Shown here in pieces: positions 1 to 6,725 of a stretch of 8,863 bases of DNA. The stretch comes from Silvimonas sp. Lineage in GTDB: Bacteria; Pseudomonadota; Gammaproteobacteria; Burkholderiales; Chitinibacteraceae. Position 1 is the stretch's first letter. Every line of letters begins with the position of its first letter. Under the pieces are notes generated by a model that saw only the letters and a program-made list of their open reading frames with translations, did no database searches and was not told the DNA's origin. The stretch lies in NCBI GenBank assembly GCA_030151005.1, contig JASLES010000116.1, positions 1 to 8,863 of the forward strand. The letters are read 5' to 3'. The position numbers and the translations under genes are program-made.

Positions 1-686
1 TTCACCAGCAAGAAGCGGCCGTGTTTGTCGCGCACAAAAATCAGGTTGGGGCTGGAGTCGATAATCTGGTGCACAAACAATTGCTGCTGGAAGAGGGCTT
101 CTTCCGTTGCTTTCATTTGCGTGATATCCCGGATCACCGCCAGACATTCCCCCGGCGAGAGCGGCAGCAAGCGCGCTTCAAACACATGCTGGCCAGATTC
201 ATTGCCATTGCCCAGCCGGTATTCAAACTGTTGTTGCACCTGGGTGCTCTGCACGGAAATCAGAGCTTCCAGATACTGGCGTGATACGCGGGCAGGGAAC
301 AAACCGGATAACCGGCCGTTGCCATCGCATGCTGACGGATGAAACTGTGCGGTGGCTTCGTTGAGCGGCGTGACGGTGCGGTTGGCGTAATCAATGCGCC
401 ACACCAGATCGGGCAGGCAATGGGCGATGGGAATCGTTGCAGCGTCGGTGCTGGCCGGTTCGGCTTCCAGTGCGACATCGATGCGATGCGCCGGACTGCG
501 GGTGCTCAGCAGTGCCAGACCCACGCTGCCGGCAACTAGCCAGGCCTCGATAAGCCACAAGGGTAAGCCTGGCGTGACACCGCCCCACGTGTGCAACGCG
601 GCAATGCCGCCCACACTGACGATCAAGGCAACGGTGACAGACAGCGGACGGGAACGATTATCCAGAGTGCGTGAGGCAAGCGGCAT
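1..686 (-). CDS. Membrane-anchored PAS-domain sensor protein, N-terminal part (C-terminus beyond window)
   Basis: The minus-strand frame stays open from the ATG at 686-684 to the left edge, giving 228 codons, with an in-frame stop (TAG, 725-723) just upstream. That stop makes the ATG at 686 the first plausible start, although no strong Shine-Dalgarno is visible. Two hydrophobic segments (about residues 14-32 and 41-61) lie close together and look like a membrane hairpin. A PAS-like region follows (about 86-190). It contains LPDLVWRIDY near its start and ends with AVIRDITQMKATEEAL, the typical PAC end running into a linker helix. A second PAS domain begins near residue 205 (IIDSSPNLIFVRDKHGRF) and is cut by the window edge. 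This architecture is typical of proteins whose missing C-terminal output is a histidine kinase or a GGDEF/EAL domain. The output, ligand and target cannot be read here. The gene lies downstream of the tRNA pair on the same strand. Confidence 0.85.
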   Translation of the reverse strand, partial: MPLASRTLDNRSRPLSVTVALIVSVGGIAALHTWGGVTPGLPLWLIEAWLVAGSVGLALLSTRSPAHRIDVALEAEPASTDAATIPIAHCLPDLVWRIDYANRTVTPLNEATAQFHPSACDGNGRLSGLFPARVSRQYLEALISVQSTQVQQQFEYRLGNGNESGQHVFEARLLPLSPGECLAVIRDITQMKATEEALFQQQLFVHQIIDSSPNLIFVRDKHGRFLLV

Positions 687-895
687 GGGCAAGGTCAGTG
701 GACAATTTCTGACGAATTTGCGCTAGCGGCCGGGTCAGGTCAAGCAATCCATGGAATTAAAGCGACGGGCGTCGAAACTGGCCGCTGAGTGTTGCCGAAT
801 AGCCACGGCATGCAGGCGCATTCTTACATCAGAGGAAAGAATGTTTGACAACGAATGGATTGGATTTAGTACAGAACTACAGAACAAGCAAGGCT

Positions 896-911
896 GCAAC
901 AAGAGTGTTGC
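896..911 (-). terminator. Short hairpin immediately 3' of tRNA-Asp (possible terminator or processing signal)
   Basis: Directly after the encoded CCA of tRNA-Asp, the minus-strand transcript reads GCAACA-CTCT-TGTTGC, a perfect 6-bp stem with a 4-nt loop. What follows is only moderately U-rich (AGCCTTGCTTGTTCT), without a clean U-run. It could be a weak intrinsic terminator for the tRNA transcript or a 3' processing element. Termination is inferred from position and shape only. Confidence 0.4.
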
Positions 912-988
912 TGGCGGAGCGGACGGGACTCGAACCCGCGACCCCCGGCGTGACAGGCCGGTATTCTAACCAACTGAACTACCGCTCC
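912..988 (-). tRNA. tRNA-Asp (anticodon GUC)
   Basis: The minus strand folds as a complete 77-nt cloverleaf. The acceptor stem GGAGCGG pairs with CCGCTCC, followed by discriminator G and an encoded CCA (914-912). The D-arm contains AGTTCAGTTGGTTAGA, and the T-arm contains GGTTCGAGTCC. The anticodon loop CTGTCAC carries GTC at 954-952, which decodes GAC/GAU aspartate codons. It lies 9 nt downstream of tRNA-Val on the same strand, so the two are almost certainly co-transcribed. Confidence 0.98.
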
Positions 989-997
989 GCAGCGGTT

Positions 998-1073
998 TGG
1001 TGGGTGATGACGGGATCGAACCGCCGACATTCTGCGTGTAAGGCAGACGCTCTACCATCTGAGCTAATCACCC
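998..1073 (-). tRNA. tRNA-Val (anticodon UAC)
   Basis: The minus strand gives a 76-nt cloverleaf with a perfect 7-bp acceptor stem (GGGTGAT/ATCACCC), discriminator A and an encoded CCA (1000-998). The D-arm contains TAGCTCAGATGGTAGAGC and the T-arm contains GGTTCGATCCC. The anticodon loop CTTACAC carries TAC at 1040-1038, so it reads GUA and wobble valine codons. It is the first gene of a Val-Asp pair, and the promoter at 1095-1123 lies just upstream. Confidence 0.98.
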
Positions 1074-1087
1074 GTGTCTCGTCGAGA

Positions 1088-1123
1088 GGTGCGCATTTAA
1101 CCATGCACCTTTTGGGCTGTCAA
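1088..1123 (-). promoter_or_regulatory. Sigma-70 promoter of the tRNA Val-Asp operon
   Basis: On the minus strand there is a perfect -35 hexamer TTGACA (1123-1118), a 17-nt spacer and a -10 hexamer TTAAAT (1100-1095). The predicted start is near 1088, about 15 nt before the mature 5' end of tRNA-Val. The base run just after the -10 is GC-rich (GCGCACC), the discriminator type associated with growth-rate or stringent control of stable RNA genes. The DNA upstream of the -35 (about 1124-1170) is A/T-rich and could serve as an UP element. The hexamers and spacing are read directly; the regulation is inferred. Confidence 0.75.
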
Positions 1124-1204
1124 ACACTTTTTTGAAGAGAAGTAGCAAAACCGTAAAAAACGCGAAATAAAGTGTCTCGCTCTGCTGCGGGGACTGTGCG
1201 CTTA

Positions 1205-1234
1205 TAGTCATGCGCCTGTGGCATTTGGTATAAA
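1205..1234 (+). promoter_or_regulatory. Candidate promoter of the gspCDE operon (extended -10)
   Basis: An extended -10 motif TGGTATAAA (hexamer TATAAA at 1229-1234) lies about 44 nt before the gspC start. A poor -35 match, TAGTCA (1205-1210), sits 18 nt upstream; a weak -35 is usual for extended -10 promoters. No operator can be identified. Orientation and position fit transcription of gspC, and this promoter would diverge from the tRNA promoter in the same intergenic region. Confidence 0.5.
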
Positions 1235-1277
1235 TTGCCCCAGTTCAAAACCAGAACATACATAGATAGTCGCTCCG

Positions 1278-2129
1278 GTGAAATTTTCCAAAATATCTGC
1301 AATAGACAAGTCTCGCTGGGTGGGTGCGCTGGACATCGTATTGGTGGCTGCGCTGGCGTGGGCTTGTGCCGGATTGTTCTGGCAATTGTTTGCGCCTCGT
1401 TCGCCGCAAGTCCGGCTGATGCCCGCCGTAGAAGCACCGCGCAGTGCGCAGATGCAGTGGGTGGGTGCGCGTACATGGTTTGGTTCCGGCGCGCAAGACG
1501 CGGGCGAAAGCGCGCTGTCGGCACAGCTGATTGCAGTGATTGCAGGCGGTGATAGCTATAGCGCGGCCATTTTTACCGGGTTGGATGCCTCCAGCCCGAC
1601 CGCTGTGCGCGTAGGGCAAGATCTGCGCCCTGGCGTGAAACTGGCGCGGGTAGAACGTGATCATGTCGAGCTCGACGAACACGGCCAGACATCCCGGCTG
1701 ATGCTGCAAGGCGCAAGCGCCCCCATGGCGGCAAAGCCGCCCGTGGGTGGCCCGGTGGTCGGAGCAGCTCCGCCGCCACCAGCACCAGCCGGTGCCGTCG
1801 GTGGCGCAATCAGCGAAGGGCCGACCAGTACGCTCACGCGTGGTCAGCTTGCGGCGGCCATGCAAAGCGCCAATATTTCTGACTGGGCCAAAGGCATCAG
1901 CAGCGCTGCTGGTGGTGGCATCCAGATCGATAATCCGTCCCAGCAACCTTTTGCCGGTCCGTTGGGCTTGCAAGGCGGGGACGTTCTCAAGAGTATCAAC
2001 GGCGCCAACCTGACGCAGAATACCGATATTTCCTCTGTATATACCGCATTTAGCCAGCAGTCCCAGGTTCAGCTTGTGCTGCTCCGGCACGGCAGCCTGC
2101 TGCGAATGCATTACCAGATTCAGCCTTGA
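1278..2129 (+). CDS. gspC: Type II secretion system inner-membrane protein GspC
   Basis: This 283-residue protein has the GspC layout. A short cytoplasmic N-terminus is followed by one membrane helix (about residues 17-38) and a periplasmic homology region (about 64-143, with SAQLIAVIAGGDSYSAAIF and VRVGQDL). Next comes a low-complexity Pro/Ala/Gly linker (about 146-184) and a C-terminal PDZ domain (about 187-282, with GPLGLQGGDVLKSINGANL). GspC is anchored with GspL/GspM in the inner-membrane platform and contacts the N0 domain of secretin GspD through its homology region; its PDZ or coiled-coil end is implicated in substrate recruitment. The start is GTG: an in-frame TAG at 1263-1265 excludes a longer form, and a later start would cut into the membrane helix. 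No good Shine-Dalgarno is visible. gspD starts 9 nt after the stop, so the two are one operon. Confidence 0.95.
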   Translation: MKFSKISAIDKSRWVGALDIVLVAALAWACAGLFWQLFAPRSPQVRLMPAVEAPRSAQMQWVGARTWFGSGAQDAGESALSAQLIAVIAGGDSYSAAIFTGLDASSPTAVRVGQDLRPGVKLARVERDHVELDEHGQTSRLMLQGASAPMAAKPPVGGPVVGAAPPPPAPAGAVGGAISEGPTSTLTRGQLAAAMQSANISDWAKGISSAAGGGIQIDNPSQQPFAGPLGLQGGDVLKSINGANLTQNTDISSVYTAFSQQSQVQLVLLRHGSLLRMHYQIQP

Positions 2130-2138
2130 CGGATTGCA

Positions 2139-4370
2139 ATGAAACCTCGTTTCCGCCCCTTACTGATTGCCTGTTTGCTCGCTAGCCAGTTGTTGCAGGC
2201 CGCTGATAACACTAATTCGGTGACGCTCAACTTCGTCAATGCCGATATCGAATCCACCATCAAGGCCGTTGGCCTGATCACAGGCAAGAATTTTGTGATC
2301 GACCCGCGCGTGAAAGGGACGGTCAATATCGTCTCTTCCGAGCCGGTCGCGAAAGATGCGGTTTATCCCATTCTTTTGTCGGCGCTGCGCCAGCAGGGTT
2401 TTACTGCGCTGGAGAGCAATGGCGTGGTCAAGGTCATGCCTGAGGCCGATGCCAAACAGAACTACAGTGCCACTGGCCAGCGCGGTATGAAGCTGTCTGG
2501 TGACAAGATCGTCACCCAGGTCTACCCGTTGCGGTATGAGTCGGCCACGCAGCTTGTGCCGATCTTGCGGCCGCTGGTGTCACCCAACAATACCGTCGCA
2601 GCCTATCCGGCCGGTAATACGCTGGTGATTACTGATTACGCGGATAACGTACGTCGCCTGAATCGCATTATTGAAAGCATTGATCAACCCGCCCAGTCGG
2701 ATATTTTCCCGATCCAGCTGAAATACGCGTCCGCGCTGGATGTCGCGCAGACACTGGCGCGCCTCATGCCGGAAATCTCCATGCAGGGGGTAACACCGGC
2801 CAACAACCCAGGAGAGGGCATTCATCGCAGCACCATCGTGCCTGATGTGCGCAGCAACGCCTTGCTGGTGCGTTCTGAAAACCAGGCCACCGCGCAGCAG
2901 ATCAAACGCATTGTAGATACGCTGGACCAACCCGGTGCCGCTGGTGGCAATATCCATGTGGTTTATCTGCGCAATGCAGAAGCCACCAAGCTGGCGGGTA
3001 CGCTCAAGGGGATTTTGACCGGGCAGGACTCTGGCAACAGCAGCAGCACCCAGTCCACCAGCCTCGCGGCATCAGCCAGTCTGAGCAGCAACAGCAGTTC
3101 GAGCAGTAGTAGTTCCACTGGCAGTACTGGCTTGTCCGGGATGAGCTCTACATCGCCGACGTCTTCAAGCAACAGCAGCAGTACCAGCACCCAGCCCACC
3201 TCGACCAGCGTGCAGGTGGGTGGCGCCAACGTGCTGATCACGGCTGATCCGATGACCAACTCGATGATCATCACCGCGCCAGACAACGTGTATAACAATT
3301 TGCGCGATGTGATCGACAAACTCGATGCCCGCCGCGCGCAGGTGTATGTCGAGGCCATCATTGCGGAAGTTAACGCTTCCAAGCTCAATGAGTTGGGGGT
3401 GCAGTGGCAGTTGGGCCTGACGGGTTCCGGGACATCCGTCGTGGGGTTGTCTGGTCTGGCGGGCAGTATTGCCACGCTCAACAACCCGATTTCCAGCATT
3501 CTGTCAGGGATTTCGACCGGCACCTTTACCAATGGCGCTCCTACAGGGTTTAACCTGGGCGTGGTCAACAGCTCTGCCACGGCGGGTGTCATTTTGTCGG
3601 CGCTGGAAAACACCGGCGACGCCAATGTGTTGTCCACACCAAACCTGGTGACGCTGGATAACGAAGAAGCCCGCATCCTGGTTGGCCAGAACATTCCTAT
3701 CCTGACCGGGCAGACGGCATCGACCGGTTCCAACACCAACCCGTTCAATACTTATACGCGCCAGGATATCGGTATTACGCTGGCGGTGCGGCCGCAGGTG
3801 TCGGAAGGCGGCTCGATTACCATGCAGGTGTACCAGGAAGTCTCCAGCATTGACAGCACTGTGAACACCAACGGTGGCGGCATTGCCACCAAGAAACGCA
3901 CTATTGATTCCAAGGTGCTGGTGGATAACGGTCAGACCATTGTGCTGGGTGGCCTGCTGCAGGATTCGTCGTCCAATGACATGAACAAGGTGCCGATTCT
4001 GGGCGATATCCCGGTCATTGGGGGCTTGTTCCGCTACCAGAGCCGCAATTGGGCAAAGACTGACCTGATGGTGTTCTTGCGCCCGGTGATCCTGTACGAC
4101 AGCAAAGACACCGATAGTCTTTCGGTTGATCGCTATCAATACCTGCGTCGCGTGCAGCAAGAATTCAACATGTCTGATGGCCCGGCCCTGCCGGCAGTGC
4201 CCAAAGCAGTATTGCCTGAACTGAAGAGCACACCCACCACGCCGTCCACCTCGCGTTATGGCGTGCAAGACCTGCGCGGCGCCGGCAACAAGACGCCGGA
4301 AGTCACGCAACCGGTAGCTCCGGCGGCCAGTGCCCCGGCTGCTGCAGATACGCAAGGTCAAACCAAGTGA
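2139..4370 (+). CDS. gspD: Type II secretion system secretin GspD
   Basis: This 743-residue protein is the outer-membrane channel through which folded exoproteins leave the cell. It begins with a signal peptide (about residues 1-21, LLIACLLASQLLQA|AD). N0 follows (about 26-102, VTLNFVNADIESTIKAVGLI), then N1 (about 123-184), N2 (about 188-265) and N3 (about 271-396). The secretin core spans about 400-652, with VYVEAIIAEV, VLSTPNLVTLDNEEARILVG, VDNGQTIVLGGLL and VPILGDIPVIGGLFR. A C-terminal S-domain-like segment (about 656-677) and a Pro/Ala/Thr-rich tail close the protein. N3 is interrupted by a serine-rich stretch (residues 297-357). A partial Shine-Dalgarno (GGA, 5 nt before the ATG) supports the start. 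The stop overlaps the gspE start. No pilotin gene is visible nearby. Confidence 0.98.
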   Translation: MKPRFRPLLIACLLASQLLQAADNTNSVTLNFVNADIESTIKAVGLITGKNFVIDPRVKGTVNIVSSEPVAKDAVYPILLSALRQQGFTALESNGVVKVMPEADAKQNYSATGQRGMKLSGDKIVTQVYPLRYESATQLVPILRPLVSPNNTVAAYPAGNTLVITDYADNVRRLNRIIESIDQPAQSDIFPIQLKYASALDVAQTLARLMPEISMQGVTPANNPGEGIHRSTIVPDVRSNALLVRSENQATAQQIKRIVDTLDQPGAAGGNIHVVYLRNAEATKLAGTLKGILTGQDSGNSSSTQSTSLAASASLSSNSSSSSSSSTGSTGLSGMSSTSPTSSSNSSSTSTQPTSTSVQVGGANVLITADPMTNSMIITAPDNVYNNLRDVIDKLDARRAQVYVEAIIAEVNASKLNELGVQWQLGLTGSGTSVVGLSGLAGSIATLNNPISSILSGISTGTFTNGAPTGFNLGVVNSSATAGVILSALENTGDANVLSTPNLVTLDNEEARILVGQNIPILTGQTASTGSNTNPFNTYTRQDIGITLAVRPQVSEGGSITMQVYQEVSSIDSTVNTNGGGIATKKRTIDSKVLVDNGQTIVLGGLLQDSSSNDMNKVPILGDIPVIGGLFRYQSRNWAKTDLMVFLRPVILYDSKDTDSLSVDRYQYLRRVQQEFNMSDGPALPAVPKAVLPELKSTPTTPSTSRYGVQDLRGAGNKTPEVTQPVAPAASAPAAADTQGQTK
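3027..3209 (+). other. Serine-rich low-complexity insert in the GspD N3 domain
   Basis: This in-frame segment encodes residues 297-357 of GspD, of which 32 of 61 are serine and most of the rest Thr, Gly, Asn, Gln or Ala. It includes a run of eight consecutive serines (319-326). The serines use mixed AGC, AGT, TCG and TCC codons, so the DNA is only loosely repetitive. It falls between the first strand-helix part of N3 (NIHVVYLRNAEATKLAGTL) and the rest of that domain (VLITADPMTNSMIITAPD), where GspD proteins commonly carry a flexible loop of variable length. It is probably disordered and faces the periplasmic vestibule. Confidence 0.85.
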
Positions 4371-5836
4371 GCGCACGGCTGGTTCCTTATCACTTCGCCC
4401 GTGATTTTGGCGTGGTCGACACCGTGCAATATGAAGACTCGGTGCATGTGCTCATGCGCAAAGGCGCCGACCTCTCCGCGTTGAATGAACTGCGCCGCGT
4501 GGCCGGTCGCCCGCTGGATGTCGAATTACTGGATCAGGAAGCCTATGAGGCGCGCCTGTCCGAGCTATTCAGCAACGCGGGCAGCGCATCGTCCAGCGTG
4601 GCGGACGACCTGGAAGGCAGTCTGGATCTCTCGCGCCTGGCGCAAGAATTGCCCGAGATTGAAGACCTGCTGGAAACCGAAGACGACGCGCCCATCATTC
4701 GTCTGATCAACGCCCTGCTGACCGAAGCCCTGCGGGAAAACGCCTCTGACTTGCATCTGGAGCCGTTTGAAACGCGCTCGGTAGTGCGGTTCCGGGTCGA
4801 TGGCCAGTTGCGGGATATTCTGGAGCCCAAGCGGGCACTGCATTCGGCCCTGGTGTCGCGGATCAAGGTCATGGCCGGGCTGGATATCGCGGAAAAACGC
4901 TTGCCGCAAGATGGCCGCATCACCTTGCGTGTGGCGGGGCGCCCGGTTGACGTCCGGGTCTCCACCTTGCCGACCGGTCATGGCGAGCGCGCCGTGCTGC
5001 GTTTGCTGGATAAATCTGCTGGCCGCCTGAACCTGGAAAAACTGGGTATGGGCGGTGAAGCGCTGGTGCAATTGCAAGCCATGCTCAACGAGCCCCACGG
5101 CATTGTGCTGGTCACAGGCCCGACGGGTTCGGGTAAGACCACGACGCTCTACGCCGCGCTCTCGCGCATGGACTCCAAAACCAGCAACATCATGACGGTT
5201 GAAGATCCGATCGAATACGATCTGGATGGCGTGGGCCAGACGCAAATCAACCCGCGCATCGACATGAGTTTTGCCCGCGCCCTGCGTGCCATTTTGCGGC
5301 AAGACCCGGACGTGATCATGATCGGTGAAATCCGTGACCTGGAAACCGCGCAGATTGCCGTGCAGGCCTCGCTCACCGGTCACCTGGTACTGGCTACCTT
5401 GCACACCAATGATGCCATCAGTGCGGTGACCCGGCTGACCGACATGGGTATTGAGCCTTTCTTGCTGGCGTCTTCCTTGCTGGGTGTATTGGCGCAGCGA
5501 CTGGCGCGCAAACTGTGCCCGACGTGCCGCCGCCTGGATGAGCCGCAGCCCGATGAACTGGCTGCATTTGAAGGTATTGGCAAGCCGGTTCTGTACCGCC
5601 CGGTGGGGTGCCCGGAATGCGGGGACTCTGGCTATCGCGGCCGCACCGGTCTTTATGAACTCCTCAAGGTGGATGAAGCCCTGCGCGGCATGATCCACGC
5701 GCGAGTGCCAGAACAACAGCTGAAGGATTATGCGCTGGCGCACGGCATGTCTACGCTGCGCCAGGATGGCGTGCGCCGCGTGCAGCGCGGTGAAACCGCC
5801 CTGGAAGAAGTCTGGCGCGTCACCCGCGAGAGCTGA
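4367..5836 (+). CDS. gspE: Type II secretion system assembly ATPase GspE
   Basis: This 489-residue cytoplasmic ATPase drives pseudopilus extension and docks on GspL at the inner membrane. An N1E/N2E region (about 1-210) precedes the RecA-like core. The core contains Walker A GPTGSGKTT (251-259, Lys257), the Asp box MTVEDPIEYD (276-285), Walker B VIMIGEIRD (316-324, Glu321) and the His box GHLVLATLHTND (338-349). Two CxxC pairs, CPTC (384-387) and CPEC (415-418), form the zinc-binding tetracysteine module characteristic of GspE/PilB ATPases. Length is normal for the family. The GTG start overlaps the gspD stop as GTGA, which suggests translational coupling. All key motifs are intact. A PilB role is unlikely because the gene follows gspC and gspD. 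It is the last gene of the operon: a terminator follows 22 nt after the stop, and no gspF follows. Confidence 0.98.
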   Translation: MSARLVPYHFARDFGVVDTVQYEDSVHVLMRKGADLSALNELRRVAGRPLDVELLDQEAYEARLSELFSNAGSASSSVADDLEGSLDLSRLAQELPEIEDLLETEDDAPIIRLINALLTEALRENASDLHLEPFETRSVVRFRVDGQLRDILEPKRALHSALVSRIKVMAGLDIAEKRLPQDGRITLRVAGRPVDVRVSTLPTGHGERAVLRLLDKSAGRLNLEKLGMGGEALVQLQAMLNEPHGIVLVTGPTGSGKTTTLYAALSRMDSKTSNIMTVEDPIEYDLDGVGQTQINPRIDMSFARALRAILRQDPDVIMIGEIRDLETAQIAVQASLTGHLVLATLHTNDAISAVTRLTDMGIEPFLLASSLLGVLAQRLARKLCPTCRRLDEPQPDELAAFEGIGKPVLYRPVGCPECGDSGYRGRTGLYELLKVDEALRGMIHARVPEQQLKDYALAHGMSTLRQDGVRRVQRGETALEEVWRVTRES

Positions 5837-5857
5837 TCCCTCATTATTATGTTGTTG

Positions 5858-5884
5858 AAAAAGGCCCTTTCGGGCCTTTTTTTT
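5858..5884 (+). terminator. Rho-independent terminator of gspCDE
   Basis: The stem GGCCC/GGGCC (5863-5867 with 5872-5876) has a TTTC tetraloop. It is extended by five A-T pairs and followed by an eight-T run (5877-5884). The A-run on the left side means the hairpin could also work on the minus strand. It starts 22 nt after the gspE stop and so defines a three-gene operon. Confidence 0.95.
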
Positions 5885-6032
5885 ATGGGGAAGGGCATGT
5901 CTTGCGGCATGGTCAAGTCTGCGCCTTGTGGCAGGGTTCAGCGGCAAAGTGCGGGTTGGCCGTCTACCATAAGTCGTGAACCGGGCCATGCACATGTCAT
6001 GATTTTGCTGGCAACATGCGTCCACGGCATCT

Positions 6033-6038
6033 GGAGAG
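6033..6038 (+). promoter_or_regulatory. Ribosome binding site fixing the start of the SRPBCC gene
   Basis: GGAGAG lies 4 nt before the ATG at 6043. An in-frame ATG at 6016 would add nine polar residues (MRPRHLESP) ahead of an otherwise clean signal peptide and has no comparable Shine-Dalgarno, so 6043 is preferred. Confidence 0.8.
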
Positions 6039-6042
6039 TCCT

Positions 6043-6642
6043 ATGCGATTTCTGATTTCCCTCTCAGGCGTGCTGGCCTTCCTGGCTGGTCTGCCTGCCT
6101 TTGCGCAAGATAGCGCTGCCGCCAGCCCGGTCGCCGCACACGTCGAAAAAAAAGGCGAAACGGTGACGCTGGAGAGCGAATTTACCGTGGCGGTATCGCG
6201 GGAGGTGGCCTGGCAGGTGCTGACCGACTTTGATCATATGGCCAGCTTTGTGCCTAACCTCAGTAGCAGCAAGATTCTGGAGCGTACGGATACCACGATG
6301 AAAGTGGAACAAAAGGGCGTGGTGCCGCTTGGGATATTCCATACCTCATATGATTCGATCCGCGAGCTGGAACTCAAGCCGATGACCGAAATCCGCGCCC
6401 ATTCGGTGGGGGGGGATTCCGGGCCGCTTTCCAGTGTCAGTACCTTGTCCGAAAAGAACGGCCAGACCGTGGTAAGCTACCACGCCGAATGGACGCCGAC
6501 CTCTAAACTGGTAGGTAGCCTGGGAACCGGTACCGCACGTGACCAGTTGCTGCACCAGTTTACCGCCATGGAGCAGGAAATGCTGCGCCGGGGGCACAAG
6601 GCTAAAGCGGACGCTGCATCGGATACCGCTGTCACGCATTGA
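6043..6642 (+). CDS. Secreted SRPBCC (START/Bet v 1-like) family protein
   Basis: This 199-residue protein has a clear signal peptide (residues 1-21, ending LPAFA|QD), so it should be periplasmic or secreted. The mature part reads as an SRPBCC/polyketide-cyclase-like fold (about 38-185). A first strand (TLESEFTVAVSREVAWQVLTDF) is followed by DHMASFVPNLSSSKIL and then alternating strands. A long C-terminal helix (ARDQLLHQFTAMEQEMLRR) closes the fold. Proteins of this fold bind hydrophobic ligands in an internal cavity. The opening helix motif VAWQVLTDFDHMASFVPN is the usual family signature. The ligand and pathway are unknown, and no catalytic residue can be assigned. A G8 homopolymer lies in the coding region (6408-6415, codons 122-125). 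The gene sits after the gspE terminator with 158 nt of non-coding sequence before it, so it probably has its own promoter, which I could not identify. Confidence 0.8.
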   Translation: MRFLISLSGVLAFLAGLPAFAQDSAAASPVAAHVEKKGETVTLESEFTVAVSREVAWQVLTDFDHMASFVPNLSSSKILERTDTTMKVEQKGVVPLGIFHTSYDSIRELELKPMTEIRAHSVGGDSGPLSSVSTLSEKNGQTVVSYHAEWTPTSKLVGSLGTGTARDQLLHQFTAMEQEMLRRGHKAKADAASDTAVTH

Positions 6643-6671
6643 CTGGTTGGTCCAGGCGTCGTCCATTGGCC

Positions 6672-6689
6672 TCATTCTGATCATTCTGA
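6672..6689 (+). repeat. Tandem duplication of TCATTCTGA
   Basis: Two perfect, abutting copies of the 9-mer TCATTCTGA occupy 6672-6680 and 6681-6689, in the gap between the SRPBCC gene and arnD. They could be a regulator half-site pair or chance; nothing else in the sequence decides this. Confidence 0.5.
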
Positions 6690-6725
6690 TTCAACCCGTT
6701 TTGTTACCGAAGCCGTTCCAGATTT

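Noticed and set aside
912..1073. tRNA genes as an integration site for a mobile element
   Set aside because: There is no integrase gene, no direct repeat of a tRNA end and no change in gene character next to the tRNA pair within the window.
751..1135. Plus-strand open frames across the tRNA genes
   Set aside because: They read the reverse complement of two complete tRNA genes, so the peptide sequence has no coding meaning.
1245..2111. 288-codon open frame on the minus strand opposite gspC
   Set aside because: It mirrors gspC, has no domain or signal I recognise, and its start region has no ribosome binding site that I can see. GspC is well supported by its layout and by its neighbour gspD.
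2963..4376. Two antisense open frames (261 and 290 codons) opposite gspD
   Set aside because: Both are compositional shadows. The leucine-rich stretch in the first one is just the complement of the serine codons of the GspD insert.
4565..6025. Long open frame (486 codons) on the minus strand opposite gspE
   Set aside because: gspE on the plus strand has every family motif intact. The antisense frame shows no recognisable domain, is rich in His, Arg and Gln as expected of the reverse of GC-biased coding DNA, and crosses the gspE terminator.
6016..6042. Upstream ATG (6016) as the start of the SRPBCC gene
   Set aside because: The GGAGAG site 4 nt before ATG 6043 and the clean signal peptide starting there favour the shorter form.
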